This document shows positions 32,906 through 42,504 of a stretch of 64,000 nt of DNA, one piece after another. The position numbers were made by a program, and so were the translations under genes. The DNA is taken from NCBI RefSeq assembly GCF_000802245.2, contig NZ_CP021080.1:4712001-4776000 (forward strand). The letters are read 5' to 3'. The notes beneath the pieces are model-generated. The model did no database searches. It was not told the DNA's origin and saw only the letters and a list, made by a program, of their open reading frames with translations. Position 1 is the stretch's first letter. Every line of letters begins with the position of its first letter. This DNA comes from Streptomyces pluripotens (GTDB lineage: Bacteria; Actinomycetota; Actinomycetes; Streptomycetales; Streptomycetaceae).

Positions 32906-35248
32906 CTACTCGGTGCGCAGTCCGTCCGGGCGCATCAGACGGAGCAGCAGCGGCAAGCTGAAGAGGGTGACGGTGAGGACGACCCCGGCGCCGACGGCGG
33001 ACATCGCCAGCACGCTCGACCAGTCCACGCTCATGGTCGCGCCGGCCATCTTCAGGAGCACGGTGCCCAGCGTCAGCCCCACGACCGAGGCGAGCAGCAG
33101 GCCGAGCGCGATCGGGATCGCCGTCTGCCACAGCACCGACAGGCTCAGCGTGCGCCGCCGCGTGCCGAAGGCGACCAGCGACGACAGCAGCTTCCTGCGT
33201 TCGCGCAACTGCTCCAGCTGGGAGACCAGCAGGCTCGCGCCGATCAGCGCCAGTACGCAGGTGGCGCCGACGAACAGGCCGGTGCGGATGGAGGTGAACT
33301 TGCGGGACTGCTCGGTGGAAGCCCACACCATCGCGTCCGCCAGTGGGTCGATCTTCACCGCCGTATTGCGGACGTACTCGTGCACGTCCGGTACCGACTC
33401 GTCGAGAGCGAGGTACACCGTTGCGCTGACCGCCGGGGCCATCCCGGCGGGCACGGCGGCTGGTGTCATCAGCAGGCCGCTCCCCTTGTTCCCCGCCGGA
33501 TCGGTGACCGCGCGGGCCTGCTTCAGGCGGTGCGGCACGGTCCACACGACGTCCGGGCCCTTCTCCGTGTCGTTGCCGGTGTCGAGATGGAGCGTGCGGC
33601 CCGGCCTGGCGAGCCTGGCCACGTTTGCAGCGGCTTGCCCGCCTTTCGCGACGAAGACATCCCCGTTCCGGCAGGAGGACATCCGCGCCACCTCACGCAG
33701 GGAGGAGCAGTCGCCGATGGTCACGCTCGTCGTGGTCTGCGGGCCCTGTTCGCCGTGCCAGGGGCGGTCGCCGAGATCGGCGAACCCCAGCACGGTGGCC
33801 TTGCGCACGCCCTGGGTGGCGGAGAACTTCCGGGCGGTCGGGCCGAGCTCGGTCCCGCGCCCCAGGTTGACCTGCATCTGCGCCCGGGTGACATCGTCGC
33901 TGGTGCGCCGGGTGTAGTCGCTCTGGACTCCCGCGAACACCATCTGCAGGGCGATCGCCCCGGCCACCGCGACGGCGATGCCGTTCACCATGCGGGCTGC
34001 CGTGCCGCTGCTCAACTGGAGTCGACGGACAGCGAGTTGCCAGGAGATCGAGCCCCGACCGAGCCGGGCCACCACCGCTTCGACGAGCCACGGCAGCAGC
34101 GCGGTCACTCCGGAGAGGAGCAGCAGGACACCACCGGTCACCAGGTACTGGTTGAAGTCGCCGTTGGACCGGCCCTGACCGAGCATCGGTGTCAGCATCG
34201 CGAGTCCGCCCAGCGGCAGCAGTAGCCGCCACCACAGCCGGCGCCGCGCCTGCTTGGCCGTACGGACCACGCCCAACGGCTCGATGACCACTCCGCGCAG
34301 TGCGAGCAGGGTCACCAGCACCGCCGCTGCCGGAACGGCGACCGCGACCAGCGCGGCCAGTGCGGGGGAGGGGTTGAGGTAGCTGGGGAACACGCTGACC
34401 CCCAGGATCTCGACGGAACCCGCGACCTGCCGGCCCAGCAGGAAGAACACCGTGCCGAGGACCAGTCCGAGCAACGATCCGGCGACCGCTTCGCCCGCCG
34501 CGATGCGGCGGGTCATCCGGCTGTCGGAGCCCACCAGTCGCAGCGCCGCCAACCTGCGGTCACGCCGCTCGCCGCCGAACCGTACGGCTGCGGCGATGAA
34601 CACCGCGACCGGCATCAGCAGCGCCACGAAGACGACCAGCACCAGCAGGATCAGCACCGGGTCCCAGGTGTCCGCCGTGGTCCCCTGCGGACGTCCGAAC
34701 TCGCTGATTCGGGCCGTCCGCCAGCCGTCGATCCGCGGGGCCAGGTTCTTCGCACCGGCGTAGTAGGCGAGCTCACGAGAACCGATGAGTCCCGGCTCGC
34801 CGATCGTCCCGACCACGTGGTACGGCAGCCGCTCGCGCAGCAGTTTGCCGTCGGCGGAGTCGAGTAGTTCCTTCAACGCGGGGGAGACGACCATGTCGCC
34901 GGGGGCCGGGTACTTCGTCAGGCCCGGAGCCACCGGAGCCCGCGGTCCCTCGGGTTCCACCAGTCGGCCGCGGACGTCCTTGCCGTGGTACGTCGTGTTG
35001 AGGTCCGAGATCACCAGGGTGTCGGCGGCTTTCGGCCGGTGCCGGCCGTAGGTGTAGTCCAGCCGGGCCTCGTCGCGGTCATGCCGTACTGCCAGTGCGT
35101 TCGGCAACGCCGTCGTCAGCAGCAGCAGGGCCACGCCCAGCCCGACGCCGACCGCGGTCAGCAGCATGCGGACCCAGCCCTCGCGTCCGCCGGTGCAGGC
35201 GAACCGGGCCCCCAGGGCGAGGTCCCTCCCCCACCCTCGTGCGCTCAT
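32906..35248 (-). CDS. FtsX/MacB-type ABC transporter permease
   Basis: 780 residues with the two-repeat FtsX-like permease order: an N-terminal helix (MLLTAVGVGLGVALLLLTTALPNALAV), a large extracytoplasmic domain (about 55-200), three helices (about 205-320), a second block of helices (about 365-445), another extracytoplasmic domain and the C-terminal three-helix bundle. Works with the ATPase encoded upstream. Substrate unknown; such systems export or extract peptides, antibiotics or lipids. ATG overlaps the ATPase stop by 4 bp. Confidence 0.9.
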   Translation of the reverse strand: MSARGWGRDLALGARFACTGGREGWVRMLLTAVGVGLGVALLLLTTALPNALAVRHDRDEARLDYTYGRHRPKAADTLVISDLNTTYHGKDVRGRLVEPEGPRAPVAPGLTKYPAPGDMVVSPALKELLDSADGKLLRERLPYHVVGTIGEPGLIGSRELAYYAGAKNLAPRIDGWRTARISEFGRPQGTTADTWDPVLILLVLVVFVALLMPVAVFIAAAVRFGGERRDRRLAALRLVGSDSRMTRRIAAGEAVAGSLLGLVLGTVFFLLGRQVAGSVEILGVSVFPSYLNPSPALAALVAVAVPAAAVLVTLLALRGVVIEPLGVVRTAKQARRRLWWRLLLPLGGLAMLTPMLGQGRSNGDFNQYLVTGGVLLLLSGVTALLPWLVEAVVARLGRGSISWQLAVRRLQLSSGTAARMVNGIAVAVAGAIALQMVFAGVQSDYTRRTSDDVTRAQMQVNLGRGTELGPTARKFSATQGVRKATVLGFADLGDRPWHGEQGPQTTTSVTIGDCSSLREVARMSSCRNGDVFVAKGGQAAANVARLARPGRTLHLDTGNDTEKGPDVVWTVPHRLKQARAVTDPAGNKGSGLLMTPAAVPAGMAPAVSATVYLALDESVPDVHEYVRNTAVKIDPLADAMVWASTEQSRKFTSIRTGLFVGATCVLALIGASLLVSQLEQLRERRKLLSSLVAFGTRRRTLSLSVLWQTAIPIALGLLLASVVGLTLGTVLLKMAGATMSVDWSSVLAMSAVGAGVVLTVTLFSLPLLLRLMRPDGLRTE

Positions 35249-35934
35249 ACGGTCCGCTCCATGTCCCGGGACCTGCCGTCGCGGACGACGATCTCGCGGT
35301 CGGAGTAGGCGGCCACCCGGGCCTCGTGCGTGACCAGCACGACGGCCGCGTTGGTGGAGCGGGCCGCGTCGGTCAGCAGTTCCATTACACGCTCGCCGTT
35401 GAGGGAATCGAGCGCGCCGGTCGGCTCGTCGGCGAACAGCACCCGCGGCCCGGTGACCAGCGCCCGCGCCACCGCGACACGCTGGCCCTGGCCGCCGGAG
35501 ACCTCGCCGGGACGCTTGCCCTTGAGGCCGTCCACCTCCAGGCGCTCCATCCAGGTGAGCGCCGCTCGCTCGGCCTCCTTGCGGGAGGTGCCGTTCAGCC
35601 GCAGCGGCAGCGCTACGTTCTCCACACAGGTCAGCTCGGGGACGAGCTGACCGAACTGGAAGACGAACCCGAATTCGCCGCGCCGCAGGGCGCTGCGCTC
35701 GGCGTCGCTCATGCCGGCCAGTTCACGACCGGCGTAGGTGATGGATCCGGAGTCGGGCGGCACGATGCCGGCGAGGCAGTGCAGCAACGTCGACTTGCCG
35801 GACCCGGAGGGGCCCATCACGGCGACGACCTCGCCCGGGTGGATGGAGAAAGCGGCGCCGTCGAGCGCGACGGTCGGGCCGTAGGCCTTGCGCAGGTCCT
35901 CGGCGGCGAGCAGGGAACCGGGAGGAGGGGTCAT
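35245..35934 (-). CDS. ABC transporter ATP-binding protein (LolD/MacB type)
   Basis: 229 residues, complete ATPase: Walker A MGPSGSGKSTLLHCLAG, Q-loop FQFGQLVPELT, signature VSGGQGQRVAVARAL, Walker B VLFADEPTGALD and H-loop VTHEARVAAYSDR. It pairs with the FtsX-like permease. The order PadR-ATPase-permease is a common drug- or peptide-responsive export unit. Overlaps both neighbours by 4 bp. Confidence 0.95.
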   Translation of the reverse strand: MTPPPGSLLAAEDLRKAYGPTVALDGAAFSIHPGEVVAVMGPSGSGKSTLLHCLAGIVPPDSGSITYAGRELAGMSDAERSALRRGEFGFVFQFGQLVPELTCVENVALPLRLNGTSRKEAERAALTWMERLEVDGLKGKRPGEVSGGQGQRVAVARALVTGPRVLFADEPTGALDSLNGERVMELLTDAARSTNAAVVLVTHEARVAAYSDREIVVRDGRSRDMERTV

Positions 35935-36455
35935 CGGGCCACCGCCGCACGGAGCTTGTCGAGACGCGCCGCGGCCAGTTCCAGCCAGCGCAGGTCGGCC
36001 TCCAGGTGGAACAGGGCGTGGTCGCAGATCAGCTGGTCCGCGAGATCGCCCTTGCGCTTGCGGTCGGTCAGGATGCGCATGCTGCGCAGGTGCTCGGCGC
36101 GCTGGGTGTCGAGGATGTCGGCCGCGTCGCGACCCGTCAGGAGCGCGAGCACGACCTTGGTGTAGAGGGTCGACTGGAGGTACTCCTCCGGCTTCTCCGG
36201 GGTGGCGAGCCAGCGCGCGACGTCGGTGATGCCGGCGTCGGTGATGGCGTACCGCTTGCGCTCGGGACCGCCGCCCGCCTCGATCCCGTCGACTTCCACG
36301 AGCCCGTGCTTCAGCAGTCGGGACATCGTGGAGTAGACCTGGCCGTAGTGCAGCGGCCGGTCGTGACCGAACTTCTCATCGAAGGCCCGCTTGAGGTCGT
36401 AGCCGTGGCATGGGCCGGACTCCAGGAGCCCTAGAAGGGTGTGACCGATGGACAT
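35931..36455 (-). CDS. PadR-family transcriptional regulator
   Basis: 174 residues: winged helix (about 1-85, HTLLGLLESGPCHGYDLKRAFDEKFG...QVYSTMSRLLKHGLVEV...RKRYAITDAG) and a C-terminal helical dimerisation domain (Vir/PadR_2-type, EEYLQSTLYTKVVLALL). The ATG at 36455 gives the typical family start MSIGHTLLGLL; one six codons upstream (36473) falls inside the operator. It likely represses its own ABC operon until a substrate binds. Confidence 0.92.
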   Translation of the reverse strand: MSIGHTLLGLLESGPCHGYDLKRAFDEKFGHDRPLHYGQVYSTMSRLLKHGLVEVDGIEAGGGPERKRYAITDAGITDVARWLATPEKPEEYLQSTLYTKVVLALLTGRDAADILDTQRAEHLRSMRILTDRKRKGDLADQLICDHALFHLEADLRWLELAAARLDKLRAAVAR

Positions 36456-36466
36456 GGTCCCGACTC

Positions 36467-36507
36467 TACACATGGTGTATACGCGGGGTGTATACGCACC
36501 GTGTGTA
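36467..36507. promoter_or_regulatory. PadR-type operator: two palindromic repeats within a larger dyad
   Basis: Two copies of GGTGTATACGC (36474-36484 and 36487-36497), each containing the palindrome GTATAC, 13 bp apart, inside an outer dyad TACACA (36467-36472) / TGTGTA (36502-36507). Directly upstream of the padR start, so the autoregulatory site is very likely here. Confidence 0.7.
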
Positions 36508-36549
36508 GATCATCGCCAAGGGTGCGGCGGTGCAGGTGAGGGGCGTTTG

Positions 36550-36786
36550 TCACGGTTCAGTGACAGGCGGTCGGCCTCTGCGCGGCATGGGTTTGGTGTC
36601 CTTCGGCAGCCGCCCCGCTTCGGCCAGCGACTTGCGCAGCAGGAACTCGATCTGCGCGTTGGCCGAGCGCAGGTCCTCTCCGGCCCAGCGGGCCAGCGCC
36701 TCGTAGACCGACGGGTCGAGCCGCAGCAGCACCTGTTTGCGCTGCTGCGGCCGGCGCCGCGGAGTCTCGTCGGGAGAGTCCGTCAC
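36550..36786 (-). CDS. Ribbon-helix-helix (Arc/CopG-like) DNA-binding protein
   Basis: 78 residues. RKQVLLRLDPSVYEALARWAGEDLRSANAQIEFLLRKSLAEAGR is the ribbon-helix-helix pattern: a beta strand with alternating basic residues, helix A, a turn and helix B. Arc-type proteins bind palindromes as dimers. The GTG start overlaps the stop of the SPFH gene (GTGA), so the two are co-expressed. The obvious target is the perfect palindrome in the promoter of the operon (37774-37787). Confidence 0.88.
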   Translation of the reverse strand: MTDSPDETPRRRPQQRKQVLLRLDPSVYEALARWAGEDLRSANAQIEFLLRKSLAEAGRLPKDTKPMPRRGRPPVTEP

Positions 36787-37730
36787 TGGTAGAGGGTCCC
36801 AGTGTTGAGGACCGGCTGCGGGGCCCGGTCGCCGCACAGCACGACCATCAGGTTGGAGACCATGGCTGCCTTGCGTTCCTCGTCCAGTTCCACGATGTCC
36901 CGCTCGGCGATCCGGGCGAGCGCTGCCTCGACCATGCCCACGGCGCCGTCGACGATCTCCCGCCGGGCGGCGACGACCGCGCCCGCCTGCTGCCGTTGGA
37001 GCATTGCCGAGGCGATCTCGGGGGCGTACGCGAGATGGGTGAAGCGCGATTCGACGACCTGCACTCCGGCCGCCTCGACCCGTGCCTGCAGTTCGACGGC
37101 CAGCTTCTCGGTGATTTCCTCGGCGTTGCCGCGCAGCGACAGGCCGTTCTCGTCGTGGGCGTCGTACGGGTACTCGATGGCGATGTGCCGCACGGCCGTC
37201 TCGGTCTGCGTGGCGACGAACTCGGCGTAGTCGTCCACCTCGAAGACGGCCTGGGCGGTGTCCTGGACCTTCCAGACCACGACCGCGGCCAACTCGATCG
37301 GGTTGCCGTAGGCGTCGTTGACCTTCAGTACGGCCGTCTCGTGGTTGCGTACCCGGGTGGAGATCCGGGTACGCGAGGTGAACGGGTTCACCCAACGCAG
37401 GCCGTCCTGACGGATCGTGCCCCGGTAGCGCCCGAAGAGCTGGACGACCCGCGCCTCGCCCGGTGCGACCGTATTCAGGCCGCGCATGGCGATCACCGCG
37501 GCGAGGAAGACCAGGATGCCGGTGATGATGAGTCCGGCCTTGGCGCCGACGACGGAGACCGCCGCGGCGGTGGCGAACAGCGCGACGGACGTGCCGAGTC
37601 CGAGCAGTCCGAGCAGCAGGGCGAGCCCGCCGCCGATGCTGTGAGCGGTGTACTCCCGTACCCCTGGGGCCGGCATCGCGGGTACGTCGGCGACGGTCGT
37701 CGCTTCCTGGGTGGTGTCTTGTACGGACAT
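36783..37730 (-). CDS. SPFH/band 7 (stomatin-like) membrane protein
   Basis: 315 residues: two or three N-terminal membrane segments (about 33-82, [26 protein letters not shown] and [17 protein letters not shown]), then an SPFH domain (about 88-270, [35 protein letters not shown]...[30 protein letters not shown]) and a coiled-coil part (about 225-280). SPFH proteins build membrane microdomains or cages and scaffold proteases or signalling proteins. Paired with a DNA-binding protein. Confidence 0.92.
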   Translation of the reverse strand: MSVQDTTQEATTVADVPAMPAPGVREYTAHSIGGGLALLLGLLGLGTSVALFATAAAVSVVGAKAGLIITGILVFLAAVIAMRGLNTVAPGEARVVQLFGRYRGTIRQDGLRWVNPFTSRTRISTRVRNHETAVLKVNDAYGNPIELAAVVVWKVQDTAQAVFEVDDYAEFVATQTETAVRHIAIEYPYDAHDENGLSLRGNAEEITEKLAVELQARVEAAGVQVVESRFTHLAYAPEIASAMLQRQQAGAVVAARREIVDGAVGMVEAALARIAERDIVELDEERKAAMVSNLMVVLCGDRAPQPVLNTGTLYQ

Positions 37731-37773
37731 GAGTGGTCCCCCGTTCCTTGTCGTGCCTAGCTTGATTCTAGCT

Positions 37774-37787
37774 AAGTGATATCACTT
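37774..37787. promoter_or_regulatory. Perfect 14-bp palindrome upstream of the SPFH-RHH operon
   Basis: AAGTGATATCACTT, an exact palindrome 44 bp upstream of the SPFH start codon. Next to it on the gene side are two CTAGCT repeats (37758-37763 and 37769-37774 area), and the region is unusually AT-rich for this genome, as expected of a promoter-operator. Likely bound by the RHH protein. Confidence 0.7.
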
Positions 37788-37947
37788 TAACTGCCCAAGC
37801 AACCCTTGACCAGCCGTATCCGTCGGTTCCTTAGGGGGCGGGTGCTCATTGTCACGTCCGCAAAAGAGCGGATGAGACGCCCTTTGTCGTATAGGCGGGT
37901 GTTAGCTTTCGAAGCTGACCCCGAGACGGAAGCGAGCGTAGGGACTC

Positions 37948-40335
37948 ATGGGACGAGCGGAAGAGAGACGAGCGCGACAGCGCGGTGGCCGCCGCGCGGC
38001 GTCCAAGGGCCGCCGCTCCGCACCCACGGTCGGCACCGGCTCCACCGCGGCTCCAGACAAGCCCGACCAACCCAAAAAGAGCCTCATACGCCGGATGTTC
38101 ACCTGGAAGAAGATCCTCGGCACCATCTTCGGAACCTGTCTGCTGGCCATCGCCGGCTTCATCGGGCTCTACCTCTACGTGGACGTTCCGCCGCCCAACC
38201 TCGCCGCCCAACAGCAGAGCAACGTCTACAAGTTCAGCGACGGAACACTGCTGGCTCGCAGCGGCAAGACCAACCGCGAGATCGTCGGCCTCTCCAAAGT
38301 GCCCCGCAAGGTCCAGCTGACGTTCGTCGCGGCGGAGAACAAGACCTTCTACAAGGACGCCGGAGTCGACTTCAAGGGCACGGCCCGCGCCCTGCTCAAC
38401 ACGTTGGCGGGCAAGGGCAAGCAAGGCGGCTCGACGATCACCCAGCAGTACGTCAAGAACTACTACCTCAACCAGGACCAGACCGTCACCCGCAAGCTGA
38501 AGGAACTGGTCATCGCGTTGAAGGTGGACCGTGAGAAGTCCAAGGACGACATCCTCGCGGGCTACATCAACACCAGCTACTACGGCCGCAACGCCTACGG
38601 CATCCAGGCCGCAGCGCAGGCCTACTACCGCGTCGACGCCCAGGACCTGACGGTCGAGCAGGGCGCCTACCTCGCCGCCCTGCTCCAGGCGCCCAGCCAG
38701 TACGACTGGGCCGTCGCCACGCCCACCAGCAAACGACTGGTCAAGGCGCGCTGGAACTACGTCCTGAACAACATGGTCGAGCAGGGCTGGCTGCCCAAGA
38801 CCAAGCGCGACGCCATGAAGTTCCCGACCCCCAAGGCGCCCAAGCCCGACGCCGGCCTCGGCGGGCAGAAGGGCTACCTGGTCGGCCTCGCCAACCAGCA
38901 GTTGGAACAGCAGCTCATGGCGCAGGACAGCAGCCTGAGCCAGACCGACGCGGAGAAGGCGGTCATCGCCAAGGGCTGGACCATCACCCTCAACATCGAC
39001 CGGAAGAAGCAGGCCGCGCTGGAGAAGGCGGTCAAGTCCCAGCTCACCGGCCATCTCGACAAGAAGAAGCGCAGGGTCGACGGGTACGTACAGCCCGGCG
39101 CCGTCTCCGTCGACCCCAAGACGGGCGGGATCGTCGCCCTGTACGGCGGTCAGGACTACTACGCGCACTACAGCAGCAACGCGACCCGCCGCGACTTCCA
39201 GCCCGCGTCGACGTTCAAGCCGGTCATCCTCGCCGCCGCGCTCCGGAACAACGCCACCACCCAGGACGGCAAGCAGATCACCGCCGACACGATCTACGAC
39301 GGCAACAGCCGCCGCCAGGCCGTGGACCACGGCGTCAAGGTCGGCTTCGCCCCGCCGAACGAGGACAACCAGAGTTACGGTTCCATCACCGTCCAGAAGG
39401 CCATGAACCTCTCGGTCAACTCCGTCTTCGCCCAGATGGGCGTGGACGTGGGGATGGACAAGGTGATGGACACGGCCAAGCAACTCGGCATGGACACCAA
39501 GGGTATGCAGGCCGTACCCGCCCAGACCCTGGGGTCGATGGGCGCCAGCCCACTGGAAATGGCCGGGATCTACGCCACCTTCGCCAACCACGGGAAGAAA
39601 GTGACCCCGTCGATCCTCAAGTCAGCTGAGCGGACGGGCCGTAGCGTGCAGTTGCCCGACGCGGTCGGCGACTCGGTGATCAGCCGTACGGCAGCCGACA
39701 CGGTGACGTCCGTGCTCACCGGTGTGGTCGACGACGGCACTGCCCACAGCTCGGTGGAGGCCAACTCGCTGCGCGACGGCCAGCAGGTGGCCGGCAAGAC
39801 GGGCACCTCCGACTGCAATCGCTCGGCCTGGTTCACCGGCTACACCCCCGACCTCGTCACCTCGGTCGGTTTGTTCGGCGAGGCGGACAAGGCCGGCGGC
39901 ACCAATTGCGACGGCAGGCCGATCAAGAAGTGGGACCACGTCTCGATGAAGGGCGCGATGGGCAAGGGACGGGTGGACGGTGGTGGTCCTCCGGCACGGA
40001 TCTGGGCCGCGTACACCTTCGGCGTGACGAAGAAGGCCGAGTTCGACCTGGACACCGCCCAGGGCGCGGCGGTTGAGCCGACCCAGACCCAGTCCGCCTC
40101 CCCGTCCCAGTCCCCGACCCAGACGCCGTCGCAGACGCCGACCAGCGAGTCGCCGACGACCGAGCCGCCCACGACCGAGCCGCCCACGAGCGCGCCGCCG
40201 ACGACCGAGCCGCCGTCCCCGCCCCAGTCTCCGGGCCAGTCACCCACACAGACCCCGTCCCAGACGCCCACCAGTCAGGAGCCCACGGGTGACGGCACCC
40301 CGCCGTCAGACCCGCTGGCCAGCGGCGGTCAGTAG
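37948..40335 (+). CDS. Class A penicillin-binding protein (transglycosylase and transpeptidase)
   Basis: 795 residues. Basic cytoplasmic tail, one membrane helix (about 56-78), GT51 transglycosylase (about 105-290) and transpeptidase (about 370-680) with all three active-site motifs: Ser421-T-F-Lys424, Ser489-V-Asn491 and Lys617-T-G. In the GT51 motif the catalytic Glu130 is followed by Asn rather than the usual Asp (AAENKTFY for EDRxFY). The last 110 residues are a Thr/Pro/Ser-rich tail (repeats of TEPPTTEPP and PTQTPSQTP). It polymerises and cross-links peptidoglycan. Confidence 0.95.
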   Translation: MGRAEERRARQRGGRRAASKGRRSAPTVGTGSTAAPDKPDQPKKSLIRRMFTWKKILGTIFGTCLLAIAGFIGLYLYVDVPPPNLAAQQQSNVYKFSDGTLLARSGKTNREIVGLSKVPRKVQLTFVAAENKTFYKDAGVDFKGTARALLNTLAGKGKQGGSTITQQYVKNYYLNQDQTVTRKLKELVIALKVDREKSKDDILAGYINTSYYGRNAYGIQAAAQAYYRVDAQDLTVEQGAYLAALLQAPSQYDWAVATPTSKRLVKARWNYVLNNMVEQGWLPKTKRDAMKFPTPKAPKPDAGLGGQKGYLVGLANQQLEQQLMAQDSSLSQTDAEKAVIAKGWTITLNIDRKKQAALEKAVKSQLTGHLDKKKRRVDGYVQPGAVSVDPKTGGIVALYGGQDYYAHYSSNATRRDFQPASTFKPVILAAALRNNATTQDGKQITADTIYDGNSRRQAVDHGVKVGFAPPNEDNQSYGSITVQKAMNLSVNSVFAQMGVDVGMDKVMDTAKQLGMDTKGMQAVPAQTLGSMGASPLEMAGIYATFANHGKKVTPSILKSAERTGRSVQLPDAVGDSVISRTAADTVTSVLTGVVDDGTAHSSVEANSLRDGQQVAGKTGTSDCNRSAWFTGYTPDLVTSVGLFGEADKAGGTNCDGRPIKKWDHVSMKGAMGKGRVDGGGPPARIWAAYTFGVTKKAEFDLDTAQGAAVEPTQTQSASPSQSPTQTPSQTPTSESPTTEPPTTEPPTSAPPTTEPPSPPQSPGQSPTQTPSQTPTSQEPTGDGTPPSDPLASGGQ

Positions 40336-40346
40336 GGGCCGGCACA

Positions 40347-40384
40347 TCTGAGGGGCGCCCGGAGTACACCGGGCGCCCCTCAGA
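40347..40384. terminator. Strong bidirectional terminator between the PBP and phosphatase genes
   Basis: TCTGAGGGGCGCCCGG / CCGGGCGCCCCTCAGA, a perfect 16-bp stem with a 6-nt loop between convergent genes. Confidence 0.85.
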
Positions 40385-40407
40385 CGTGGCAGGACGGAAC
40401 CGGGCCG

Positions 40408-42504
40408 TCAGCTCCGGTTCAGCTCGAACCACACCACCTTGCCGGTGCTCAGCCGGGTCGCGCCCCAGCGCCGGGCCAGCCTGTTGACCAGGTACAGGCC
40501 GCGCCCACCCTCGTCCGTGGCACGTGCCTGCCGCAGGCGCGGCAGCTGCGGAACGTCGTCGCCGACCTCACAGCGCAGCACGTCGGTGCGCAGCAGCCGT
40601 AGGGTTACCGGCCGGGACGTGTAGCGCACGGCGTTCGTTACCACCTCGCTGACCAGCAGCTCCACCGGATCCGTCAGCTCCTCCAGGCCCCAGCGGGCTA
40701 GTGCGCGCCGGGCCAGCCGGCGAGCCTGGCCGGGAGCGGAATTCTCCGGCTCCAGGGTCCAGCAGGCGACATCGCTCGGCGCGATTCCGTCGAACCGCGC
40801 AGCGAGCAGTGCGATGTCGTCGTCGCGGTCACCCGGGCCGAGCATGTCCAGCACCTCGTCGCACAGGGCTTCCAGGGGCGGTGGATGGTCCGGGCCGGTC
40901 AACTGAGCCGTCGCGGCGAGCTTCTCCCGCAACTGCTCTATACCGGTCCACACGTCCCGCAGCCGGGACTCCACCAGGCCATCGGTGTAGAGGAGCAGGG
41001 TGGCACCGGCCGGGGCGTCCAGTTCGACCGCCTCGAAGTCCACCCCACCGACGCCGATCGGCGCGCCCGGAGGTACCCGCAGCACCTCGGCCCGGCCGCC
41101 CAGGTGCAGCAGCACGGGCGGCGGATGGCCGGCGTTGGCGATGGTGATGCGGTGCGTGACCGGGTCGTAAACCGCGTACATGCAGGTCGCCATGCGGTCG
41201 GTGCCCAGCCGCTGCGCCTGCTCGTCCAGATGGTGCAGTACCTCCTGCGGGGGCAGATCGAGACCGGCCAGGGTCTGCGCGGTGGTACGCAGCTGACCCA
41301 TGATCGCCGCGGACGTCATGGAGTGCCCCATGACATCGCCGACGACCAGCGCGACCCGGCTGCCCGGCAACGGGATCGCGTCGTACCAGTCGCCTCCGAC
41401 CCGGGCGGTCTCCGCGGCCGGCAGGTACCGGGACGCCAGGCGGACACCGGTCGGCCGGGGCAGGGTCTCGGGCAACATGGTGCGCTGCAACTCGTCGGCG
41501 ATATAGGCCTCACGGCCGTACAGCACCGCCTTGTCGATGCCGAGCGCACTGTGCGTGGCCAACTGTGCCGCCACCAACAGGTCGTCCGCCTCGAACGGGA
41601 GGCGCTCCGGGCGCCGCAGGAACAGCGCGGCGCCGATCACCCGGCGCCGCCCGCGCAGCGGCGCGAGGATCGCGTGGTGGCCGTCTGGTACCACGGCCTC
41701 GCTGCCCTCGCCGAGTAGTTCGGGCAGCGCGGCCCGGGCTGCGGGTGTGCCGGCGAACACCGGCCGTACCCCGCGCAGCACCTCGTTCAGCGCACCGCCG
41801 GGCCGCACCTCGCACAATTCGGTCGTCAGTGACGACAGCCCCACCAGCGGAACCGGTTCGGTCTCCGGCTCGAAGACCGGTGGCAGCAGCACCCCGTCGG
41901 TGTCCCGCTCCTCCGGTATCCGGTCGGTACGGCGCAGCCGCAGCACCACCGGTCCGGTGGGCCGTTCGTCGCCGACCGGCAGCGGGTCGCGCAGGTACAC
42001 CAGGATCGCGTCCGAGAAGGTCGGCACCGTGGCCCGACACAACCCCATCACGATCTCGTCCAGGTCGAGCCCGCGGGCGATCCGCCGGGTGGCCGCTCCC
42101 ACGAACCGCAGCCGGTCCCCGTCGCGCCGCATCGGCATGGGCCGCCCCGGCGGCAGCCCGCGCCCGGTACGGCGCTCCTGACCGCCCGGTGCACCCCGTT
42201 CCTGATCCGCACCGGGTTGCGGTGGGACTCCCTCCGGCGCGGGACGGGGCCGGTGGGCGCCGGGTTCGGCGGTGGCGGGCTGGGAGTGTTCGGGGCCGTT
42301 GACTGGGGGCTCCTTCCCCTTGCCGTCCTTTCCCCTGTCACAGGGCGTGGCCGTCCCTGGTCCGGCGGGTGCGCCGTCGGCCCGGGCCTGCACTGGTAAG
42401 GCAGGGGTACCGAGCTGTTTCGGGGCACGCAAACGTGCCCCGCGGGTCTCCGCGGGGTCGACGCCCGGCTGGGGGCGTTCGTAGGAGGTGGGCTGCTCCG
42501 TCAC
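40408..42504 (-). CDS. SpoIIE-type PP2C phosphatase with GAF and ATPase domains
   Basis: 698 residues. A disordered Pro/Gly-rich N-terminus (1 to about 120) is followed by a GAF sensor domain (about 135-315), the PP2C/SpoIIE phosphatase (about 330-555; VGGDWYDAIPL, VVGDVMGHS, LLYTDGLVE, DDDIALLAARF) and a C-terminal HATPase_c anti-sigma domain (about 565-698; LLVSEVVTNAVRYT and GGRGLYLVNRLA). Both catalytic Asp sets for the metals are present. Such proteins switch anti-sigma-factor antagonists on and off; here phosphatase and kinase-like domains are on one chain. GTG start. Confidence 0.92.
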   Translation of the reverse strand: MTEQPTSYERPQPGVDPAETRGARLRAPKQLGTPALPVQARADGAPAGPGTATPCDRGKDGKGKEPPVNGPEHSQPATAEPGAHRPRPAPEGVPPQPGADQERGAPGGQERRTGRGLPPGRPMPMRRDGDRLRFVGAATRRIARGLDLDEIVMGLCRATVPTFSDAILVYLRDPLPVGDERPTGPVVLRLRRTDRIPEERDTDGVLLPPVFEPETEPVPLVGLSSLTTELCEVRPGGALNEVLRGVRPVFAGTPAARAALPELLGEGSEAVVPDGHHAILAPLRGRRRVIGAALFLRRPERLPFEADDLLVAAQLATHSALGIDKAVLYGREAYIADELQRTMLPETLPRPTGVRLASRYLPAAETARVGGDWYDAIPLPGSRVALVVGDVMGHSMTSAAIMGQLRTTAQTLAGLDLPPQEVLHHLDEQAQRLGTDRMATCMYAVYDPVTHRITIANAGHPPPVLLHLGGRAEVLRVPPGAPIGVGGVDFEAVELDAPAGATLLLYTDGLVESRLRDVWTGIEQLREKLAATAQLTGPDHPPPLEALCDEVLDMLGPGDRDDDIALLAARFDGIAPSDVACWTLEPENSAPGQARRLARRALARWGLEELTDPVELLVSEVVTNAVRYTSRPVTLRLLRTDVLRCEVGDDVPQLPRLRQARATDEGGRGLYLVNRLARRWGATRLSTGKVVWFELNRS

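Noticed and set aside
37852..39591. 579-codon minus-strand frame under the PBP gene
   Set aside because: Antisense shadow; the PBP frame holds all three transpeptidase motifs and the GT51 motif.
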